Positions 16,041-23,781 of a DNA stretch of 64,000 nucleotides are shown here, piece after piece. The DNA lies in NCBI RefSeq assembly GCF_003097355.1, contig NZ_PYUI01000001.1, forward strand, positions 248,001-312,000, read 5' to 3'. Each line of letters begins with the position of its first letter. Within the stretch, counting starts at the first letter, position 1. The position numbers were made by a program, and so were the translations under genes. This DNA comes from Arthrobacter sp. H-02-3. GTDB lineage: Bacteria > Actinomycetota > Actinomycetes > Actinomycetales > Micrococcaceae. The notes below the pieces were generated by a model. It did not search any database. It saw only the letters and a program-made list of their open reading frames with translations, and was not told the origin of the DNA.

Positions 16041-17134
16041 TCACTCACCGTGAGTTCGGCAAGAATGTCCGTGTCCATATCGACTCCGAGCCCTGGCCGC
16101 TCAGTGATCTGGACGTTGGGGAGAATGTACTGGAGGTCGCCAGGTTCCGTGGCGAACTTGATGGGACCGGAGAGTTCGGTGGACACGATGTTCGGGTGGC
16201 TGAGGGCCAGGTGGAAACCGGCAGCGGAGGCAACGCTTGTTTCCAGCATGGAACCGATCTGTACTTTGAGTCCGCCGAGTTCAGCCTGAGTGGCCAGACG
16301 ATGACACGGCGTGATGCCGCCGCTCTTCATCAATTTAAGGTTGACCATGTCCACCGAGCGGTCGCGGACGAACCGCGCGAGGTCGCTGGCGTCAACCACG
16401 GACTCGTCGGCCATGAGGCGGGCGCTCGTGTCCTGGCGGAGGAGCCGGAATCCATCGATATCGTCCGCGGGGATTGGCTGCTCTACCCAGTCAATCCCGA
16501 ATGGTTCAAGGGCTCGGATCATGGTGCGTGCGGTGGCGGTATCGCCCCAGCCCTGGTTGGCGTCCACCCGAATGGCCATGTCGCTGCCGATCGCTGCCCG
16601 GACCGCCCGCACGCGCTCGATGTCCTGCCCGTCACCGCTGCCGAGCTTCATTTTGAGGTGGCGGTAGCCTTCCCCGCGCGCTTGGACTGCCTGCGCCACC
16701 AGGACTTCCGGTTCCAGGATGCTCAATACCTTGGCGATGGTTGGCTGTTCAGGCCGCCGGCCGCCGAGCAGTGCGTAGATGGGTCGCCCGGCCGCCTTTC
16801 CCGCCAGGTCCCAGCAGGCAATGTCGACGGCTGCTTTCGCCGCTCCACAGCCCTTGAGCGCCTGGTTGAGCCGCTGATGGATGGCAGTGATGTCGCGGGG
16901 ATCCAAACCCATCACGGCGGGAAGCAACTCGGTTTTGAGGGCTTCGACGGTCCCGGTGGGGGTTTCTCCGGTGATGTGGCCGTCCGGAACGCTCTCGCCG
17001 TACCCGGTTAAACCGTCGTCGGTCTCGAGGGTAAGGATAACGCTCGGCATTGAGGCGTAAGTGGCATAGGAAACTACAAAGGGTTCCAGCAACGGAACAT
17101 CGATGAGGGTGACGGTGGCGCGGGAGATCTTCAT
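16022..17134 (-). CDS. Enolase-superfamily racemase/epimerase (muconate lactonizing enzyme subgroup)
   Basis: 370 residues from the ATG at 17132-17134 (MKISRATV, the usual family start); an in-frame ATG at 17150-17152 would add six residues. Catalytic set in order: KMK motif with Lys161 and Lys163, metal ligands Asp191 (VDANQGW), Glu218 (WVEQPI), Asp243 (MADES), and Lys267 (NLKLMKSGG), all MLE subgroup. The subgroup includes N-succinylamino acid racemase, dipeptide epimerase and cycloisomerases. The DxD motif of L-Ala-D/L-Glu epimerases in the eighth strand is replaced by Glu320-Leu-Ser322, so a dipeptide epimerase is unlikely. With an M20 hydrolase and a COG3375-type GNAT on either side, N-acyl amino acid racemisation is the best reading. 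Confidence 0.85.
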   Translation of the reverse strand: MKISRATVTLIDVPLLEPFVVSYATYASMPSVILTLETDDGLTGYGESVPDGHITGETPTGTVEALKTELLPAVMGLDPRDITAIHQRLNQALKGCGAAKAAVDIACWDLAGKAAGRPIYALLGGRRPEQPTIAKVLSILEPEVLVAQAVQARGEGYRHLKMKLGSGDGQDIERVRAVRAAIGSDMAIRVDANQGWGDTATARTMIRALEPFGIDWVEQPIPADDIDGFRLLRQDTSARLMADESVVDASDLARFVRDRSVDMVNLKLMKSGGITPCHRLATQAELGGLKVQIGSMLETSVASAAGFHLALSHPNIVSTELSGPIKFATEPGDLQYILPNVQITERPGLGVDMDTDILAELTVSECEVSA

Positions 17135-17250
17135 GTAGGGCTCACTGTTCATAGGGCGGGAAGAAACGAGGAACGAGGGAAGGCGCAGTCAGGGCGTTCA
17201 GGGCCCGGCCGCCAAACATGACATCTGGTTTGGCAGTGCATCCGGGCTTC

Positions 17251-18057
17251 TTACATAACGCTGTTGAGGAATGCGATGGTCCGGGGGTTTTGCGGGTTGT
17301 CCAGCACGGATGTCGGAGCCCCTGATTCCACCACCACGCCGCCGTCCATAAAGACGACGTTGTCCGCAGCGCTACGGGCGAAGCCGATTTCATGAGTGAC
17401 AACGATCATGGTCATGCCATCGGAGGCCAGCGTGCGCATAACGTCGAGGACGTCGCCAACCAGTTCCGGGTCCAGGGCGCTCGTCGGCTCATCAAAGAGC
17501 AGGAGTTGGGGGTCCATGGCCAGTGCCCTGGCAATTGCAACCCGCTGCTGCTGCCCCCCGGATAGCTGCGCCGGGTAGGCCTTCGCCAGGTGTGCCAGGC
17601 CCACCCGCTCCAGCAAGTCCATTCCGCGCTTGGACGCTTGCTGCTTGGGCACTTTTTTGACTCCCACCGGCGCAACCGAGATGTTCTCCAGGGCAGTCAT
17701 ATGCGGGAAGAGATTGAAGCGCTGAAAAACCATGCCGATGCCGCGCCGCTGCCTGGCCACTTGACGGGGATTCATTTCAAAAATCCGGTCCTGACGCTGG
17801 GTATAGCCGATCAGGTCCCCGCCGACGGATATCCGTCCGCCGTCGATCCGTTCCAAATGATTGATGCAACGCAGGAAGGTGGACTTGCCGGAACCGGATG
17901 GGCCTAGAAGGCACATAACCTCCCCGGGGTTGACGGTCAGCGAGATGCCCTTCAACACCTCCACGCTGCCGTAATGTTTGCGGACGTTGCTGGCAACGAG
18001 GAGCGGCGACGCGGCGGCGCCGACCGCGTGCTCATGGGTGGCGAGGGCGTCGGTCAT
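17251..18057 (-). CDS. Polar amino acid ABC transporter ATP-binding protein
   Basis: 268 residues with complete ABC motifs: Walker A GPSGSGKST near residues 52-60, Q-loop MVFQRFNLFPHMTALEN, signature LSGGQQQR, Walker B LLLFDEPTSALDPE, and H-loop VVTHEIGFARSAADNVVFMDGG. The pattern (GMVFQRFNLFPHMTA, EPTSALDPELVGDVL) is typical of the PAAT family (GlnQ/HisP). Its ATG overlaps the permease stop by 4 nt (18054-18057). It energises uptake of the substrate bound by the lipoprotein at 19046-19996. A gap of about 116 nt follows before the racemase, the largest inside the operon. Confidence 0.95.
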   Translation of the reverse strand: MTDALATHEHAVGAAASPLLVASNVRKHYGSVEVLKGISLTVNPGEVMCLLGPSGSGKSTFLRCINHLERIDGGRISVGGDLIGYTQRQDRIFEMNPRQVARQRRGIGMVFQRFNLFPHMTALENISVAPVGVKKVPKQQASKRGMDLLERVGLAHLAKAYPAQLSGGQQQRVAIARALAMDPQLLLFDEPTSALDPELVGDVLDVMRTLASDGMTMIVVTHEIGFARSAADNVVFMDGGVVVESGAPTSVLDNPQNPRTIAFLNSVM

Positions 18058-19049
18058 GGCTGGAGTCCTTTCGATTCTGCGTGGTGCTTGCCGCCTTTGC
18101 GGAGTGTGGAGAGCATCCTGCCCACGGGCGTGGGGGTCTGCTGGCGTGCGTTTCCACGGCCGTAGTGCCGTTCCAGGTAGTACTGCGGAACGGATAGCAC
18201 CGTGGTCAGGAACAGGTACCAGCAGCTGACCACTACGAGCAGTTCCACTTGTCGGAGGTTCTGCGAAGAGATTTGCGTTGCCACCGTATAGAGCTCGAGT
18301 ACTGCGATGACTGACAACAGTGAGGTGTTTTTCAACATCGAGATCGTCTCGTTGCCCATCGGCGGGATGATCACGCGCATCGCTTGTGGCAGCACCACCC
18401 GAAACAGGGCGAAGGCCGGCGACATCCCGAGCGAATACGCGGCTTCGTGCTGGCCGGTATCGACTGAGAGCATCCCTCCCCGGATTATTTCGGCTGAATA
18501 AGCGGCCTGGTTCAACGTCATGGCCAGCAGTCCGGCCGTGAACGCCGGAACCAGGGCGTTGGTGTCGATTGAGAAGAACGTGAAGTCAGTGAACGGCAGG
18601 CCCAGGGAAATCTGTGAATAGAGCAGCCCCAGGTAGCCCCAGAAAACAACTTGGATCAGCAGCGGGGTGCCGCGGAAGACCCACACATAGAGCCAGGCGA
18701 AGGCGTTCATCACCGGATTTCTCGAAAGGCGCATCACCGCGAGCAGCACGCCAAGCACCGTGGAGACCAGCATGGAAATGGCCGTCAGCGCCAGGGTGAG
18801 CCCTATTCCGCTGAGGATCCGGGGGTGGAACGCGTAGTTCTTGATGGTCGAGTGGTCAATGTTCGGGTTGGACCACAGCGATGAAAGAAGGGCCACAAAT
18901 CCGAGAGCCAACGCTGCCGCGACTACCCAGCGCCACGGGTGGCGCAACGGAACAGCCACAACATCGTCCTCGGCAGTGCCGACGATTGCGGTCCCGGCCG
19001 CGGTCTCAGCTGCTACTTCTCGGGATGGGAGCGTGTTTGCCTGTTTCAT
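18054..19049 (-). CDS. Polar amino acid ABC transporter permease
   Basis: 331 residues; cytosolic N-terminus about 35 residues longer than usual, then a first helix (WRWVVAAALALGFVALLSSLW) and the typical PAAT permease core: GIGLTLALTAISMLVSTVLGVLLAVMRLSRNP, WLYVWVFRGTPLLIQVVFWGYLGL, and the EAA loop AAYSAEIIRGGMLSVDTGQHEAAYSLGMSPAFALFRVVLPQA (EIIRGG...GQxEAAxSLG). A single permease gene implies a homodimer. Four-base overlaps join it to both neighbouring transporter genes. Confidence 0.94.
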   Translation of the reverse strand: MKQANTLPSREVAAETAAGTAIVGTAEDDVVAVPLRHPWRWVVAAALALGFVALLSSLWSNPNIDHSTIKNYAFHPRILSGIGLTLALTAISMLVSTVLGVLLAVMRLSRNPVMNAFAWLYVWVFRGTPLLIQVVFWGYLGLLYSQISLGLPFTDFTFFSIDTNALVPAFTAGLLAMTLNQAAYSAEIIRGGMLSVDTGQHEAAYSLGMSPAFALFRVVLPQAMRVIIPPMGNETISMLKNTSLLSVIAVLELYTVATQISSQNLRQVELLVVVSCWYLFLTTVLSVPQYYLERHYGRGNARQQTPTPVGRMLSTLRKGGKHHAESKGLQP

Positions 19050-19996
19050 GGTTTGGCCGTACCCAAGTTGAGGCCGGTTTCCTTGACCCTGTAGTCGGCG
19101 AGGTCGTACTTCTCAAGGATCGTGCCGTAACTGCCGTCGGCGACGATCGCCTGAAGGGCTGCCAGCAAGGCCTTGCTGAGCTCCGCATCCTTCTTAAGGA
19201 CGCCGATCCCGGTGTAGACGGGCTTGTAACCGGAGGGGTTTGCCGGGTCTTTGACGATGTCGAAGACCTTGCCGTTCCCGGCGGTCTTGGCGGCGTAGGC
19301 AGCCGCGGCGGAATCGACGACGTCGGCTGCTGCTTTTCCTGAACGGACGGCCGTCTGGACATCCGTTTCCAGCGGCAGTTCGGAGACGCCCACCGGTTCT
19401 GAGCCCTTGTCCTTGCACTGCTGGTCATAGCTGCGAAGAATCTCCGCCTGCACGGTCGCCTTCTGCACGGCAACGTTCCTGCCGCACAGGTCCAGCACGG
19501 TTGTGATGCGGTCCGGGTTGCCCTTGGGCACGAGGATGGAGAATCCGGCATGGAAGTAGTCGACGAAGTTCAGCGTCGCCTGGCGCTCAGCGGTGTCGTT
19601 CATCCCTGACATGATGATGTCGTTCTTGCCCGACTGCAGCGACGGAATGATGCTGTCGAAAGCCTGGGTCTGCAGTTCCAGCCGCACCCCGAGCTTCGCG
19701 CCCAGGGCCTGGGCAAGGTCGTAGTCCAGACCCGTGAGTTTTTGGTTCTCATCGAACATCTCCATCGGCGGGTACGGAATGTCCGAGGCGACCTTGATGA
19801 CTCCGGCTGACTTGTAGCGCTCTGGCAGGGCCGCTGCTGCGGCGGGGTCGACGTCGGCGGCGGACAAAGTCTTCGAATCCGCCGCGGGCACTGCTCCTCC
19901 CGAACAGGCCGCTAGTCCGAGGGTGAGGGTCAGGCTGGCAGCGCCAAGGGCCTGGCGCGCGATTCGCGCGGAAACCGTACGATTCGTGGGTCGCAT
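19046..19996 (-). CDS. Amino acid ABC transporter substrate-binding lipoprotein
   Basis: 316 residues from ATG 19994-19996 with AGGAG 8 nt upstream; the longer open frame beyond has no ribosome site. The N-terminus is a lipoprotein signal: basic start, hydrophobic AASLTLTLGLAAC with lipobox LAAC and Cys near residue 32. The mature part follows the type II periplasmic binding fold of PAAT proteins: VIKVASDIPYPPMEMFDENQKLTGLDYDLAQALGAKLG, FDSIIPSLQSGKNDIIMSGM, TLNFVDYFHAGFSILVPKGNP, and a second-domain VAVQKATVQAEIL. It should be anchored outside the membrane. Bound substrate is inferred to be an amino acid or an N-acyl derivative. Confidence 0.94.
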   Translation of the reverse strand: MRPTNRTVSARIARQALGAASLTLTLGLAACSGGAVPAADSKTLSAADVDPAAAAALPERYKSAGVIKVASDIPYPPMEMFDENQKLTGLDYDLAQALGAKLGVRLELQTQAFDSIIPSLQSGKNDIIMSGMNDTAERQATLNFVDYFHAGFSILVPKGNPDRITTVLDLCGRNVAVQKATVQAEILRSYDQQCKDKGSEPVGVSELPLETDVQTAVRSGKAAADVVDSAAAAYAAKTAGNGKVFDIVKDPANPSGYKPVYTGIGVLKKDAELSKALLAALQAIVADGSYGTILEKYDLADYRVKETGLNLGTAKP

Positions 19997-20022
19997 TCTG
20001 TACTCCTGGTGTTGGGTAGGGG

Positions 20023-20889
20023 TTATGCCTGGTTGGTTTTGGTCAGCCGGTACCAGCCGGTTCGGGTGACTCCGGACGCGTTGTAGCCGGAGGCGAAGGC
20101 CGATTCGAAGATTCCGCGGATCCGCAACCGCCACAGTCCTGCTTCATCGGAGTCCGCGGCCCTCAGCGCCACGATGTCTTGCGGTGCACGGCACCATAGG
20201 GTGTCCGGCGTTTCGAGGAGGACCGGCCTGGAGTCCGGGCCGTACTCCAGAATGTTGTTCAGGGCCGTTTCGGGCAGTTCCAGTTCTTCGACGGACCCTT
20301 CGCTGCAACTGATGCTCCGCCTGGAGGACAAAGGCCAAACGGCGACGAGCCGGTCGCTTTCATCGTTGGCGTTGATGTCGTCCTGCATTTCGCCGTAAAA
20401 ATCGCGTGCGTACTCGAATGCATGGGCTCCGAGTTTCGTGAGGTTGAAACGGGCGTTCCGGCTGACCAGCGGGTCAAAGGTCCACGTCATGGTTTCGATT
20501 CCGCGGGCAAGCGACCACGCCCGCTGATGCTGTTTGAGCGCGAAACCGACGCCTTTGTCCGCCGCGCCGGGCAGGACACCGGCGATCAGGGAATAGGTAG
20601 CCGCTCCGCCGGGGGACACGATGCCGACGGCGGCTCCGCGCAAGGCCCCGTCCGCGTTGTATGCAGCGGAAACATTGCAGCCCGCGTGCGAAATGCTCCG
20701 CAGCAAATCGAAGGGAACAGGCGCTCCGTGGGGAGACATACCCCAGATCGCGATGAGCAGCCCTTCAACATCCCTGAGCTTGTCGCGGTCATGTTCGTCG
20801 ATGACCCGGACGCCGGCCCTGGATGCTGCGGCTGCTGCCGCTTCCCCGGCCTGGCGTGCTGTTGGACTGGCTTCAACAATAAGTGACAT
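20023..20889 (-). CDS. GNAT acyltransferase of the D-amino acid N-succinyltransferase type (COG3375)
   Basis: 288 residues, first gene of the island operon, 26 nt before the binding protein gene. Key segments are GLLIAIWG, AAYNADGALRGAAVGI, LKQHQRAWSLARGIETMTWTFDPLVSRNARFNLTKLGA, and FYGEMQDDINANDESDRLVAVWPL. The WTxDPLxSRNxxxNLxKLGA and YGxMxDxxNAxxxSDRLxxxW patterns match the family that contains the Geobacillus succinyl-CoA:D-amino acid N-succinyltransferase as I remember it. It would N-acylate an incoming D-amino acid before racemisation and deacylation. The C-terminal 90 residues go beyond that enzyme and are family-typical in other long members. Substrate and acyl donor are inferred. 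Confidence 0.85.
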   Translation of the reverse strand: MSLIVEASPTARQAGEAAAAAASRAGVRVIDEHDRDKLRDVEGLLIAIWGMSPHGAPVPFDLLRSISHAGCNVSAAYNADGALRGAAVGIVSPGGAATYSLIAGVLPGAADKGVGFALKQHQRAWSLARGIETMTWTFDPLVSRNARFNLTKLGAHAFEYARDFYGEMQDDINANDESDRLVAVWPLSSRRSISCSEGSVEELELPETALNNILEYGPDSRPVLLETPDTLWCRAPQDIVALRAADSDEAGLWRLRIRGIFESAFASGYNASGVTRTGWYRLTKTNQA

Positions 20890-20993
20890 GCATCAACTAT
20901 TGGCTTTGCCGGTGCCGGCTGGCTTCGGTGCCAGACACCAACGTCAGTCCTCCAACTTGTGGGCCAGCACTAGGGGCCGTAGATTTACGCCTT
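20890..20993. promoter_or_regulatory. Divergent promoter region between the GNAT operon and the PucR gene
   Basis: About 104 nt separate the two divergent starts if the regulator begins at GTG 20994. It contains a short palindrome CCGGTGCCGG (around 20909-20918) and a repeated GGCTT...GGTGCC element, either of which might be the PucR operator. No consensus -35/-10 pair is evident, which would fit activator control. Confidence 0.4.
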
Positions 20994-22592
20994 GTGGAAA
21001 CCATCCCGAAAACCCCGGGCAGCATCGATTTGCCTGACCTCCTGCAACTGCTTGCGAACTCCGGACTGGTTCTCCGCTCACACGGAACTACACCCGGGCT
21101 CTCCCTGACGAGCCCGTCCCTCTACGATCCCCTCGCGCCTTTGGAAGGGCTCCGGGGAGGGATCTTGCTGGGGATCGGACTCCACCCCGCGGAACCGGAA
21201 ACAACCGTCGTCGTCCGGGAAGCAGCGCAAGCAGGCTTCGGCGCGATCGTGCTCAAGCAGCTGTCTCAGGATATCGAAGAGCTCGCGAACACAGCTGACC
21301 AGGCCGGCATAGCGCTTTTGGTCGTCGACGACGCCGTGGGGTGGCGGCAACTCGATGCGCTCCTGGAATCTGCCCTCAGCGCCTCCGCGGAAGCCAACCG
21401 GTCGGCCTCGCCGCTGGGAGTGGGCGACCTGTTTGCCCTAGCCAACGCCATTGCCGCACTGGTAGGTGGGGCCACGGCCATCGAAAACCTCCAGGAACAG
21501 GTTCTCGCATACTCCACCCTCCCCCACCAACCGATCGACGACGACCGGCGGAACGGAATCCTGGGGCGCCAGGTTCCCTACCTGCCGGAGAATGCCGGTC
21601 AATATGCCAGAGTGTTCCGGGCCCACGGCGCCGTGCGCATTGAAGGTGTCCGTCCGGCAATGGACCGTCTGGCCATCGCTGTCCGGGCCGGTAACCAGCC
21701 GCTGGGGTCTATCTGGGTAGTGGACGCCAACGGGGACCTGGATTCCGACGCGGAGCAGGCTCTGGAGCGCGCCGCGGATATCGCAGTCCTCCACATCCTG
21801 AGGGCGCGAAGCACCATCGACCTTGCGCGGCAACAACGGGCCGAGCTCCTCCGCCGGCTCCTCGAAGGCGGAGACGACGTCCAGCTTGTAGCCGAACAGC
21901 TCGGACTGACGCATTCAGGTCCCTTCGTCGTCGCGGCTTTCCAACTGGAGCTTGGCCAGTCCGACGAGCTGTCCCTGATCCGCCTCGTCGACCTTGTCAC
22001 GACCCAATGCGAAACGCACCGGCAAGGTGCGCAGTGCGTACTCATCGGCACCACGATTTATGCGTTGTTCACCGAGGCCCCCGCCTCGGGCCCCGGATCC
22101 ATTGAGGCGCTGGCCCGCCGCCTGATCGAGCGTTCAGCTGCGTCGCTGCGGGTCAAGCTGCGGGTGTCAACGGGCTCGACCGTCACCACCGCCGCAGACA
22201 TCAGCCGTTCCCGGCACGACGCGGACCTCGTCCTGCTGATGCTCGCCTCCGGGCGGAGCGCCGGCGACTATGCGAACGCTCAGGAAGTGCGCAGCCGTCT
22301 GACCTTGCTGGAACTCAGTGCGCTTTTCCGGAACACGCCTCATCTTGTGTCTCCGGCCGCTGCCAGAATGAGGAAGTACGACGCCGAATCAGGAACCGAA
22401 TACGCGAGAACTTTGCGCACCTACCTCGATTTCTCCCGCGATTCCGCCAAAACCTCGGCGGCACTTTCAGTGCACCAGAACACGCTCCGCTACCGCTTGC
22501 GGCGTCTCCGGGAACTTTTTGGAATTGATGTGGACAACCCCGAAGACACAGTGATCTTGTGGCTCAGTCTGCACGTTCAGGAGTTGCTGTAG
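20994..22592 (+). CDS. PucR family transcriptional regulator
   Basis: 532 residues from GTG 20994. An in-frame ATG at 20883 would start inside the divergent GNAT gene and leave no promoter, so it is less likely. The N-terminal part resembles the PucR sensor domain (LPDLLQLLANSGLVLRSHG, REAAQAGFGAIVLKQLSQDIEELANTADQAGIALLVVDD). The central part (about 150-330) is a GAF-like region with coiled linker RQQRAELLRRLLEGG. The C-terminus is the PucR helix-turn-helix: LRTYLDFSRDSAKTSAALSVHQNTLRYRLRRLRELFGID. PucR proteins usually activate nitrogen or amino acid catabolic operons in response to a substrate; its divergent placement makes the GNAT-to-M20 operon the obvious target. Confidence 0.9.
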   Translation: METIPKTPGSIDLPDLLQLLANSGLVLRSHGTTPGLSLTSPSLYDPLAPLEGLRGGILLGIGLHPAEPETTVVVREAAQAGFGAIVLKQLSQDIEELANTADQAGIALLVVDDAVGWRQLDALLESALSASAEANRSASPLGVGDLFALANAIAALVGGATAIENLQEQVLAYSTLPHQPIDDDRRNGILGRQVPYLPENAGQYARVFRAHGAVRIEGVRPAMDRLAIAVRAGNQPLGSIWVVDANGDLDSDAEQALERAADIAVLHILRARSTIDLARQQRAELLRRLLEGGDDVQLVAEQLGLTHSGPFVVAAFQLELGQSDELSLIRLVDLVTTQCETHRQGAQCVLIGTTIYALFTEAPASGPGSIEALARRLIERSAASLRVKLRVSTGSTVTTAADISRSRHDADLVLLMLASGRSAGDYANAQEVRSRLTLLELSALFRNTPHLVSPAAARMRKYDAESGTEYARTLRTYLDFSRDSAKTSAALSVHQNTLRYRLRRLRELFGIDVDNPEDTVILWLSLHVQELL

Positions 22593-22656
22593 GGAAATCG
22601 CCCCTACCTCGATGCGTGCCTTACGTGGCGACGGGCGGCCCGGGCCGGGGCAGGAA

Positions 22657-23724
22657 CTATAGGGTGACGCCGATCAGCAGCGGTTCCGGGTGCAGTTCGA
22701 TCCCGAAGCGTTCGACGACGCCGTGGCGCACCTCGCGCGCAACGGCCAGCATGTCCGCCGTGCTCGCCCCGCCCCGGTTCGTGATGGCGAGAGTGTGCTT
22801 GGTGGAAAGCGATGCCCTGCCGCCCGAGACGCTGTCCGGGGCCAGCCCAAAGCCCTTGGCGAAGCCGGACTGGTCGATCAGCCACGCCGCCGAGAGCTTG
22901 GTCAGCCCGTCGGCACCGCCGGGGTAGCGCGGGGCGTCCTGCGGCAGCCGTGCCGCGACGTCCTCGGACACGATCGGGTTGGTGAAAAAGGACCCCGTCG
23001 AGTAAGTGTCCCGGTCGGCCGCATTCCACACCATGCCCTTGGAGGCCCGCAGCCGCAGCACTTCGCGGCGGACGTCGTTGGAGTAGGCCCGCTGGCCCTG
23101 CTCGACGCCGAGCGCCCGGGCGAGTTCGGCGTAGCGGATCGGGGCGCTCATCCGGCCGAGCGGGAGCTGGAATTCCACGGTGAGGACCACATAGCGCGGC
23201 GAACCGTTGACGGTGGCCTGCTTCAGGACGGAGTCACGGTAGCCGAACTTGAGTTCGGAATTCGTGAAAGTCTTGACCGCGTTCCGTTCCCGGTCCCACG
23301 TACGGACCGCGGCGATCGTCTGCGAGACGTCGGCCCCGTAGGCGCCGACGTTCTGCACGGGAGTGGCTCCCGTGGCTCCGGGAATTCCGGAGAGCGCTTC
23401 GACGCCGGACCAGGCATGCCTCACGGCGTGGTCAACGAAGGCATCCCAGTTGTGGCCGGCCTGCACCACCACCGCCACGCCGCCGCAGGAGTCCTCGGCG
23501 TTGACGGTAAAGCCCGCCGAGGCGATCTTAAGTACCGTTCCGGGGAACCCGGCGTCGGACACCAGCAAGTTGGAACCGCCGCCGATGATCAGCAGGGGCT
23601 GGCCGGCGGCGTCCGCCGACCGCACCGCATCGATGATCTCGGCCTCGCTGCGGGCTTCAATGTAGCTGCCGGCGGGGCCCCCGACAGCGGAGGTGGTCAG
23701 GGCGGAGAGCAGAATCGGGGTCAC
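22657..23724 (-). CDS. murB: UDP-N-acetylenolpyruvoylglucosamine reductase
   Basis: 355 residues from GTG 23722-23724. FAD-binding segments: LTTSAVGGPAGSYIEARSEAEI, PLLIIGGGSNLLVSDAGFPGTVLKI, GVEALSGIPGATGATPVQNVGAYG; MurB C-terminal fold with AWLIDQSGFAKGFGLAPDSVSGGRASLSTKHTLAITNRGGASTADML carrying the catalytic segment, and tail HPEPLLIGVTL. MurB reduces UDP-GlcNAc-enolpyruvate to UDP-MurNAc in the cytosol for peptidoglycan. The last nine codons before the final TL are duplicated at 14898-14924, so its extreme 3' end may have been replaced when the island arrived; the catalytic protein is intact. Confidence 0.96.
   Translation of the reverse strand: MTPILLSALTTSAVGGPAGSYIEARSEAEIIDAVRSADAAGQPLLIIGGGSNLLVSDAGFPGTVLKIASAGFTVNAEDSCGGVAVVVQAGHNWDAFVDHAVRHAWSGVEALSGIPGATGATPVQNVGAYGADVSQTIAAVRTWDRERNAVKTFTNSELKFGYRDSVLKQATVNGSPRYVVLTVEFQLPLGRMSAPIRYAELARALGVEQGQRAYSNDVRREVLRLRASKGMVWNAADRDTYSTGSFFTNPIVSEDVAARLPQDAPRYPGGADGLTKLSAAWLIDQSGFAKGFGLAPDSVSGGRASLSTKHTLAITNRGGASTADMLAVAREVRHGVVERFGIELHPEPLLIGVTL
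22666..22692. repeat. Right copy of the 27-bp direct repeat, at the murB 3' end
   Basis: Identical over 27 bp to 14898-14924. It begins 9 nt inside the murB stop codon and encodes HPEPLLIGV of MurB on the minus strand. The repeat pair brackets the catabolic island. Confidence 0.95.
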
Positions 23725-23781
23725 CTGAACAGCCTAGCCGGGATCGTGCGCCGGCCTAAGCCGGTGGTGGCTTGTACTTAG

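Larger units (their letters stand above)
14898..22692. mobile_element. Putative genomic island inserted at the 3' end of murB
   Basis: The block between the two 27-bp murB-end repeats (7.8 kb between equivalent positions) holds six minus-strand genes and one divergent regulator that form one functional set: GNAT, amino acid ABC importer (three genes), racemase, M20 hydrolase, PucR regulator. Spot counts of base composition give 36 G+C of 60 in two lines inside (15361-15420, 19081-19140) against 47 of 60 in one line of the flank (24241-24300). Direct repeats of a gene's 3' end at both edges are what site-specific or repeat-mediated insertion leaves. No integrase or transposase gene is present, so how it moved is unknown. 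Confidence 0.65.

Noticed and set aside
20883..20993. ATG at 20883 as the start of the PucR regulator.
   Set aside because: It overlaps the divergent GNAT gene and would leave no promoter for either gene, and it lacks a ribosome site. GTG 20994 is preferred.
14898..22692. Integrase, transposase or terminal inverted repeats for the island.
   Set aside because: None of the seven genes codes for a recombinase and no inverted repeat was found at the edges, so a named element class is not claimed.
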